Below are positions 57,999-64,000 of a stretch of DNA of 64,000 nt, piece after piece. Origin of the DNA: Paenibacillus_G sp049942825. GTDB taxonomy: Bacteria > Bacillota > Bacilli > Paenibacillales > NBRC-103111. The position numbers and the translations under genes were made by a program. The first letter of the stretch is position 1, and the number at the start of each line of letters is the position of its first letter. Location: the NCBI RefSeq assembly GCF_049942825.1, contig NZ_CP187970.1, positions 5,642,001 to 5,706,000 on the forward strand. The letters run 5' to 3'. Under the pieces are notes generated by a model. That model had not been told where the DNA came from. It made no database searches and saw only the letters and a list, made by a program, of their open reading frames with translations.

Positions 57999-60455
57999 TT
58001 AAAGCGCCTCTTCCCCGGCGGTCTCGCGGTACTTTCCCGGCGTGGTACCGGTGATTTTCTTGAACACGCGGATCAGCCCGATATCGGCGGCATACCCCAC
58101 CTGATGCGCGATCTGGGTCACCGTCAGCCGCTTGTCCCGCAGCAGCCTCTTCGCATGTCCGACCCGCACCTTCGCCACGTAATCGGTAAGGTTCTCGCCC
58201 TGCTGCTTTTTGAAGAAAGCCGACAAGTACTGCGGCGTAATGTGGAACGCATCGGCAATGGACGTCAGGCTGAGCCCCCCGTCCCCGTACCGCTCCTCGA
58301 TGTGATCGCGGATCGCCTGCAGAAGCAGCTGGCTGTGGTCGCTCGAGCGGGCCTTCATGTACCGGCAGAGGGTGAGGAACAGGCCGGAGATCTCCGCATG
58401 CATTTCCTCCGCTGTCTCGCACAGCGACAGCTTCTTGAACGGATCGAAGCTGCCCGGGAATATATCGGCCGGCTGCAGGCTCATGCCGTTCACTATTTTG
58501 AGCAGGGTGCTCACCATATTGAAAAAGAGGCACCGCCCCATCTCCGGCGTAATCCGGCGGGAGCCGAAATGCAGTGCATAAATGCTCTCCAGGAGCCGCC
58601 GCACCCCTTCCGCATCGCCGCTCTTCACAGCCCCCATAAGCTGAACCTCCAGCTCAATCGGGTAGTGATAGTGATGCTCCTCCTCCCGGAGGTCGGAGAA
58701 GCGGATGACGGTATCCGCACCGCTGACAATGCGGTGATCGGCCGCCCTTGCCGCCTCCAGCGTGCATTCGCCGATCCGGCCGAGGCCTTCGTGGATGCCG
58801 CTTACCCCCAGGGTCAGCTGTACTCCGAAGCGGCTTCGCATGACATGCTGCAGGGTGACCGCGGCCTCGAGGAGCTCATCCTCCAGCCGGCCGGCGGTCC
58901 GCTCATCCGGCTGCCGCCCCCCGTCACGCTCAGGCCGCCTCGCCCCTTCTCCCGCACTCACCGCAGCGGCTCCCTGCACCTTCTCCGCCTTCTCCGGAAG
59001 GAAGTTGACGAGCACGCCCATCGTCGTACGGTCCAGTTCCACGGTGTACCCGTGATGGGCCTCTGCCAGCAGATCCCGGCAGACGTTCGAGATGATGAAG
59101 CGCACGAGCGCCCACTGCCGCTCCGATGCTTCGCCGCCGAACTCCCGAATATCGCCGACGCGTACGAACAGCACGGCAAAGAGGTCCGATTCGAACCTCA
59201 TCTGCATGAACCGCAGCGACTCCGGTGTGACCGCTCCGGGATCGACCTCGCCGCGCAGCAGCCGCTGAAGAAAATTCGCCTGCAGCACCGGCGTCTGCCC
59301 GGCCAGCTTGTCCCGCAGCCGCCGCTCCTCCTCGCGGCTGACCTCGATCGTCTCGCGGATCAGCTCGAACTCGCCGAGCTCTACGTCCCAAGCCCCTCCC
59401 ACCTGAGCCCGGCTGCTGCGGATAAAGCCGACCAGCTCGCGGATCGGCGAGGAGTTCCGGTAAGCCATCCGGTAGGCGGCAAGCCCCCCGCCGAGCAGGC
59501 ACAGGAGCAGCAGACCGAGCGCCCAAGCCTTCAAGGTCTGCAGGCTCCGGAGCACCAGGTCTTCCGGGAGCACAAGCACATAGCGCCACGCCGTTTGATC
59601 GGAGCGGGCATACGTCACAATGTGCTCCCGTCCGTGCTCATCCGTAAGCTCGAAGCGGCCGGAGCCCCCGCCGATCCGTTCCAGAAGACCGCTGTCCGGA
59701 GCCTCGTCCTCCTCCGAGCCGAGTACGAGCTCCCCGTCCGCATTCACGATGAACACGCGGCCTCCGCCCGCCGCCGCCTGGGAGAGCATGGAGCGGACCG
59801 GTGCGGCGTCCAGCAGCAGCACGAGCGCCCCTTTGATATCCTTGGTCTCCACCAGCGGCAGCGACTGCACATAAGTCAGCATGGTGCGCCGGCCCACATC
59901 GCTCGATGAAATCTGCCTGGCCGGCAGATACGAACGATGATGGTACGAATCCAGCACCTGCCGCTTCCAATCCACGTAGGACAGCCCCTCCACCGGGTAA
60001 ATCCGCTCGAAAAAGGTGCGGGTATCCGTGCGCGCGCTCGACGACAGGATCGTATCCGACGCCCCGAAATACAAATAGGCATCGCTGATCAGCGTGCCCC
60101 TTCCCCGGTCCTGGGCCAGGTGGTCCTTCATAAATTCTACGAGCTTGTATGCATCCTCCGGCGCCTCCGACCCGTCGCTGTTGAGCAGCCCCTGCAGCTT
60201 CGGGTTCAGGGTGATGCGCTGCGACGCCTGCTCCACTTCCCGCAGCCTCACGTCCAGCGTCTGCCGCAGCTGATCGAGCAGGGCCGTATTGGCCCGCTCT
60301 GCGTGCTCCATCATCATGCCCTCCACCTTGGAATACAGGACCATCCCGATGGACACCGGCAGCAGAAAGATAAGCAGATAAGAACTAAGCAGGGTCAGAA
60401 AAACACTTTTGCGGTTCCAGACGAAAGACGGAAGACGGATGAGCTTCGGGATCAT
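57999..60455 (-). CDS. Membrane-bound AraC-family transcriptional regulator
   Basis: The product has 818 residues. The first helix at about 18-40 and a second near 305-330 flank an extracellular Cache-like sensor domain; a HAMP-like segment, a central regulatory region with a Gly/Arg/Asp-rich insert (about 500) and a C-terminal AraC double HTH (LSLTSIADAFHITPQYLSAFFKKQ, TVTQIAHQVGYAADIGLIRVFKKITG) follow. It is a one-component version of a YesMN pair with no kinase or receiver domain. It probably controls the ABC genes upstream. AGGAGG stands 5 nt before the ATG. Confidence 0.92.
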   Translation of the reverse strand: MIPKLIRLPSFVWNRKSVFLTLLSSYLLIFLLPVSIGMVLYSKVEGMMMEHAERANTALLDQLRQTLDVRLREVEQASQRITLNPKLQGLLNSDGSEAPEDAYKLVEFMKDHLAQDRGRGTLISDAYLYFGASDTILSSSARTDTRTFFERIYPVEGLSYVDWKRQVLDSYHHRSYLPARQISSSDVGRRTMLTYVQSLPLVETKDIKGALVLLLDAAPVRSMLSQAAAGGGRVFIVNADGELVLGSEEDEAPDSGLLERIGGGSGRFELTDEHGREHIVTYARSDQTAWRYVLVLPEDLVLRSLQTLKAWALGLLLLCLLGGGLAAYRMAYRNSSPIRELVGFIRSSRAQVGGAWDVELGEFELIRETIEVSREEERRLRDKLAGQTPVLQANFLQRLLRGEVDPGAVTPESLRFMQMRFESDLFAVLFVRVGDIREFGGEASERQWALVRFIISNVCRDLLAEAHHGYTVELDRTTMGVLVNFLPEKAEKVQGAAAVSAGEGARRPERDGGRQPDERTAGRLEDELLEAAVTLQHVMRSRFGVQLTLGVSGIHEGLGRIGECTLEAARAADHRIVSGADTVIRFSDLREEEHHYHYPIELEVQLMGAVKSGDAEGVRRLLESIYALHFGSRRITPEMGRCLFFNMVSTLLKIVNGMSLQPADIFPGSFDPFKKLSLCETAEEMHAEISGLFLTLCRYMKARSSDHSQLLLQAIRDHIEERYGDGGLSLTSIADAFHITPQYLSAFFKKQQGENLTDYVAKVRVGHAKRLLRDKRLTVTQIAHQVGYAADIGLIRVFKKITGTTPGKYRETAGEEAL

Positions 60456-60470
60456 GGGGACCTCCTAACG

Positions 60471-60612
60471 TAAACGGCTGCCGTCTTCTACATAAGACTG
60501 TACCCGTTTATCATAAATTACAGATGGCTGAAACGAGCGCTTGCGAGTTATACCTTCTGTAATTTCCAGGATAAACGGCTTCGCCGTCCACGAAGGACGG
60601 TGCGCGTTTGTC
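60471..60612. repeat. Structured repeat element, copy B
   Basis: Module C: AAATTACAGA (60515-60524) with TCTGTAATTT (60556-60565), 31-nt loop ending GCGAGTTATACCT. Module H: GATAAACGG (60570-60578) to CGTTTGTC (60605-60612), enclosing CCGTCC-acgaa-GGACGG. A third stem on the left uses GTAAACGG (60471) and CCGTTTATC (60504). It occupies the gap between the AraC-type gene and the permease; the remaining 60613-60845 shows nothing. Confidence 0.6.
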
Positions 60613-60845
60613 AAGGTAGTTTCAAACAGACCAGCTGCGAATGCTTACGGATCCAAGAACAGGAACGCCTGCGCACAGCATATGCGCAAGCGCTTTCTTC
60701 CTAATCCTATTTCGCGCCCAGCTCCCGAATTCCTTCCGTCCGCCCTACATTCGTCAACTGCTTATTTTCGTCCGCTGCTCTAACCCATTCATCGCGCCTC
60801 GACCATCGTGGATTGTCGGAATTCCGCCCTCCTCCCGCAGCGCCG

Positions 60846-61727
60846 CTATTCCTTAATCGCGCCGATCATGACGCCTTTGACGAAATATTTTTGCAGGAAC
60901 GGGTACAGCAGCAGGATCGGAATCGTCGCTGCGATAATCGTCGCGTACTTGATCGTCTCCCCGATCGGAATCTTATCCAGCGAGGAGGCGCCGGTCGTCA
61001 TATTGTCGGTCGAGTTCGTAATGAGAATCTCGCGCAGCACCAGCTGCAGCGGATACAGCTCCCTGTCGCGCAGGTAGAGCATCGCCCCGAACCAGGCGTT
61101 CCAGTGGCCGACCCCGTAGAACAGGATCATGACGGCGATCACCGGCAGCGACAGCGGGATAATGACCCGGAACAGAATCGTCCAGTCGTTCGCCCCGTCG
61201 ATGCGCGCCGACTCCTCGAGCGACACCGGCACCGCCTGGAACGAAGTGCGCATAATGATGAGGTTCCAGGTCGAGATCGCACCCGGCAGCAGCATCGCCC
61301 AAGGCGTGTCGATCATGCCGAGCGAGCTCACGAGCAGGTAGGTCGGGATAAGCCCGCCCTGGAAGAACATCGTCAGGACGATGAAGAACATCATCGCATT
61401 GCGGAAATACAGTCCCTTTCGCGACAGCACATAGGCGCCGAGCGAGGTCATGAAAAGATTGATGGCCGTGCCGGCCGTGACATAGAACAGCGTATTGCGG
61501 TACCCTGCCGGAATCATCGGGTTGTCGAAGACCGCTTTGTAGGCGTCAAGCGAGAAGCCCTCGGGCATCAGGAGCAGCCCCCGGTGCTGCATCAGCGAGG
61601 CCGGGTCGCTCAGTGAAGCGAAAGCCACATAGAGGAACGGATACAGGGTCAGGATGCTCAGCAGCACCATGAACAGCGCGTTCGAGCCGTCGAACATCCG
61701 CTCTTCCCAGGTCCGGCGGTTCAGCAT
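60846..61727 (-). CDS. ABC transporter permease, LplC/YtcP type (second system)
   Basis: The product has 293 residues and six helices. The EAA loop is LEESARIDGANDWTILFRVI, and the C-terminus LLYPFLQKYFVKGVMIGAIKE is the family signature. GGAGGTG 7 nt before the ATG. It follows its partner permease by 27 nt. Confidence 0.94.
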   Translation of the reverse strand: MLNRRTWEERMFDGSNALFMVLLSILTLYPFLYVAFASLSDPASLMQHRGLLLMPEGFSLDAYKAVFDNPMIPAGYRNTLFYVTAGTAINLFMTSLGAYVLSRKGLYFRNAMMFFIVLTMFFQGGLIPTYLLVSSLGMIDTPWAMLLPGAISTWNLIIMRTSFQAVPVSLEESARIDGANDWTILFRVIIPLSLPVIAVMILFYGVGHWNAWFGAMLYLRDRELYPLQLVLREILITNSTDNMTTGASSLDKIPIGETIKYATIIAATIPILLLYPFLQKYFVKGVMIGAIKE

Positions 61728-61754
61728 AAGTCACACCTCCTTTATCTTCGGGAG

Positions 61755-62717
61755 CTACCACAGCTTCGTGTCCGTCAGCCGTTTCGAGAGGCTGTTCGAG
61801 ACCACGAGCAGGGTGAACGCGATCACGGCATTGAACAGGCCCACGGCCGCCGTGTAGCTGTAGTTCGATTCGAGAATCCCCTTGCGGTAGACGAATGTCG
61901 AGATGACATCGGCCGTTTCGAAGGTCAGCGGCGTGTACATCAGCAGAATCTTTTCGCTGCCGACGGTCATCATCGTTCCCATCTTGAGAATGAGCAGAAT
62001 GATCACGGTGGGCATGATGCCCGGGATTGTGATATGCAGCGCCTGCTTCCATCGTCCCGCGCCGTCCACCTTCGCCGCCTCGTACAGCGTCGGATCGATC
62101 GCGGCCAGCGCCGCCAGATAGATGATCGAGCCCCAGCCCACTTCCTTCCAGATCCCGGATGCCACGTAGAGAAAGCGAAACCAGTCCGGCTCCCGCATAT
62201 AAGCCGTCTCCGGCATGCCGAGCACCATCAGCAGCTGGTTCACGACACCGTCGCGCGCCAGAAAGTCGACCATCATCCCCACCACGACCACGATGGAGAT
62301 AAAATGGGGCAGGTACGTCACCGTCTGGATCGTCCGCTTGAACCACTGCACGCGGAGCTCGTTGAGCAGCAGAGCCAGCCCAATCGCCGCCGGGAAGCCG
62401 AACAAAAGATCATACAGGCTAAGCAGCAGCGTATTGCGGATCAGCCGCCAAAAGTAGAACGACTCGAAAAACTCCTGAAAATGCTTGAACCCCACCCAAG
62501 GACTGCCGAGAATCCCGTCCCCGAGGCTGTAGTCCTTGAAGGCGATTTGCAGACCGTACATCGGTCCGTATTCGAACACCCCGTAATAGAGCAGCACCGG
62601 CAGCGCCATCAGATAGATGACCCGGTTGCGCCGCAGGTCCCTGCCCATTCGCCGGAGAAGGCCGCCTTTGGTACGGGCTTTGGCCGCGCTGGCCAGCTTC
62701 TCTTCCATCATCGCCAT
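61755..62717 (-). CDS. ABC transporter permease, LplB type (second system)
   Basis: The product has 320 residues and six helices, with YGPMYGLQIAFKDYSLGDG, YLPHFISIVVVVGMMVDF and the EAA loop LYEAAKVDGAGRWKQALHITIPGI. AGGAGG stands 7 nt before the ATG. It lies 107 nt after the binding-protein gene. Confidence 0.94.
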   Translation of the reverse strand: MAMMEEKLASAAKARTKGGLLRRMGRDLRRNRVIYLMALPVLLYYGVFEYGPMYGLQIAFKDYSLGDGILGSPWVGFKHFQEFFESFYFWRLIRNTLLLSLYDLLFGFPAAIGLALLLNELRVQWFKRTIQTVTYLPHFISIVVVVGMMVDFLARDGVVNQLLMVLGMPETAYMREPDWFRFLYVASGIWKEVGWGSIIYLAALAAIDPTLYEAAKVDGAGRWKQALHITIPGIMPTVIILLILKMGTMMTVGSEKILLMYTPLTFETADVISTFVYRKGILESNYSYTAAVGLFNAVIAFTLLVVSNSLSKRLTDTKLW

Positions 62718-62824
62718 CCCTTCTCCTCCTCCCGTGTGTGGGTGCGGAGGCAGACGTCAGGTCTCCCGCCCGCGCCTGCCAGCCCTCCATCCACCGCACT
62801 CTTTTCTTAAGGTAAAAGCCCCAT

Positions 62825-64000
62825 TTACCGCTTATTGTAGCGCTCGAGCGCAGCCTGCTGGATTTTGATCGCTTCCTCGAGTCCCATGCCCTTCAGCGTC
62901 TGCACGTACTTGTCGAAGTTCTCCAGCGGCTCCACGCCCATGATGAACTTGCTGTACATCTCGTCGCGGTACGTGTTGATGTCGCTCATGATCGATGCAT
63001 ACTTGCCGCTCTCTTCACGGTTCGGCGTGACCAGCGGCATCCGTCGTTCGTTCGTCGGCTCCGCCCACACCTTCAGCGACTCCTTCTGCTCCGGCAGCTC
63101 GGCGTACTGCTCCAGGTACCGCTTATCCTGCACGAACATGCCGTCCCACGAGGAGCGCGCATACTTGGCCATCGCCTGCTGCACCGGCAGCCCGTCCGGG
63201 TTCTTCATGACAAGATCGGTAAACTTCGGATAGCCGTTCTCCATCTTGTAGCTGACGCCCTCAATGCCGAAATTCATCAGCATGTGCCCTTCCTCGGAAT
63301 AGCCGTAATCGAGCCACTTGACCGTTTCCTCGACATTCTTGTTGGTAGAAGAGATCGATGCCGCCTTGCCGTTAAAAATAAAATCGATCTGCCCCCAAAG
63401 CTGCTTATCCCCCTTCTTCAGCACGGGATATGGAATCGCGACGAGCTTGAAGTTCGGATCCTTGCTCTTCATGAGATTCATGTATTTGCCGATCCCGCCG
63501 CCCGTGTTCATGACGGTCACGCCGAGCTGGTTCCCTGTAATCTTGGCATCGAGCAGCTTGTTGTCCGTCGCCGCAAAATCCTTGTCGAGCAGCCCCTCCT
63601 TGTACCACTTGTTCATGAGGGTGAGGTACTCCTTGTACCCCGGCTCGATCGGCCCATACTTCACTTGGCCGTTCTCATGGTGGAAGCCGTAGGAGATGCC
63701 GTAGGCCCCCAGGATCGCAGCAGACGAGTTCAGCTCACCGGTGGCCGGCGTAAAGGCGCGCATGAGATAAGGAATCTCGTCCGCCTTGCCGTTGCCGTTC
63801 GGATCCTTCTCCTTGAACGCCTTGAGCACGGTATAGAGCTCGTCAATGGTCGTCGGAACCTGGAGGCCCAGCTTATCGAGCCAATCTTTGCGGATCGCAA
63901 GCCCCTGATATACCTGAAGTGCCTTATCCCCCCGGAGGAACGGGAAGCCCCAAATGCTGCCTTCGTCGGTAGTGACCTGCTTTTTCATCTCGGGATTGGC
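62825..64000 (-). CDS. ABC transporter oligosaccharide-binding protein (N-terminus cut by window)
   Basis: The last 391 residues of an extracellular binding protein, LplA/YtcQ-like. GSIWGFPFLRGD, GLAIRKDWLDKLGLQVPTTI, LDYGYSEEGHMLMNFGIEG and EEAIKIQQAALERYNKR are typical. The frame is open through base 64000 and continues, so an internal ATG at 63988 is not the start. The signal peptide and promoter lie outside the window. Confidence 0.93.
   Translation of the reverse strand, partial: ANPEMKKQVTTDEGSIWGFPFLRGDKALQVYQGLAIRKDWLDKLGLQVPTTIDELYTVLKAFKEKDPNGNGKADEIPYLMRAFTPATGELNSSAAILGAYGISYGFHHENGQVKYGPIEPGYKEYLTLMNKWYKEGLLDKDFAATDNKLLDAKITGNQLGVTVMNTGGGIGKYMNLMKSKDPNFKLVAIPYPVLKKGDKQLWGQIDFIFNGKAASISSTNKNVEETVKWLDYGYSEEGHMLMNFGIEGVSYKMENGYPKFTDLVMKNPDGLPVQQAMAKYARSSWDGMFVQDKRYLEQYAELPEQKESLKVWAEPTNERRMPLVTPNREESGKYASIMSDINTYRDEMYSKFIMGVEPLENFDKYVQTLKGMGLEEAIKIQQAALERYNKR

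Noticed and set aside
57729..59909. A 726-codon open frame on the plus strand
   Set aside because: It is antisense to the AraC-type regulator, is rich in Arg/His/Leu/Pro and lacks a ribosome site; a shadow of high-GC coding.

Overview
The window looks like chromosome of a moderately high-GC, spore-forming Firmicute of the Paenibacillus type. The evidence is AAGGAGG-type ribosome sites (several deciding TTG or GTG starts), T-box control of tyrS, CcpA with cre sites, and the gene neighbourhood rpsD / tyrS / acsA-acuA-acuC / ccpA, which is also found together in Bacillus. The assignment to Paenibacillus is inference; no rRNA gene is present.

Layout. 1-15 kb is housekeeping: a cut-off TVP38-type membrane protein, rpsD with a leader, tyrS with a T-box, a class A PBP with two C-terminal FN3-like domains, acsA divergent from acuA-acuC (acetyl-CoA synthetase and its acetylase/deacetylase; acuB is absent), glyS, mtnN and ccpA. 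15-27 kb holds a CxxC protein, VanZ- and DJ-1-like genes, an overlapping PTS EIICBA/enzyme I pair, a Q/S/N-rich repeat protein with a possible ribosome-site-sequestering leader, thiE, a CoA-binding protein, a C39 protease, a divergent aroA, two overlapping crcB/fluC genes, a rhodanese and aroK. 27-33.5 kb is a gluconate-type operon read leftward: LacI regulator, LarA-like protein, gluconokinase, SDR, 6-phosphogluconate dehydrogenase. 34-39 kb has an unknown conserved protein, a secreted alpha-amylase behind a cre-like site, and a copper-amine-oxidase-N-type secreted protein.

39-64 kb is carbohydrate uptake. The first system has two permeases, a lipoprotein binding protein, a YesN/YesM-type two-component system, an SDR and two heparinase II/III-fold lyases. 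The second has a binding protein (cut by the window end), two permeases, a membrane-bound AraC regulator, an FG-GAP propeller protein and an SGNH esterase. Between them lie yktB and a small secreted Ala/Lys-rich protein. The likely logic is lyase/esterase attack on an acidic polysaccharide, oligosaccharide uptake, and glucose repression by CcpA through cre sites at both promoters of the first system.

The most notable non-coding signals are: a 22-bp element placed identically (40 bp from the -10) at both promoters of the first ABC system, a candidate site for the YesN-type regulator; a structured repeat in two places whose central stem differs by compensating changes; a second dispersed palindromic repeat in two places; and several unrelated tandem arrays confined to intergenic DNA. 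No tRNA, rRNA, insertion sequence, CRISPR array or phage gene was seen.
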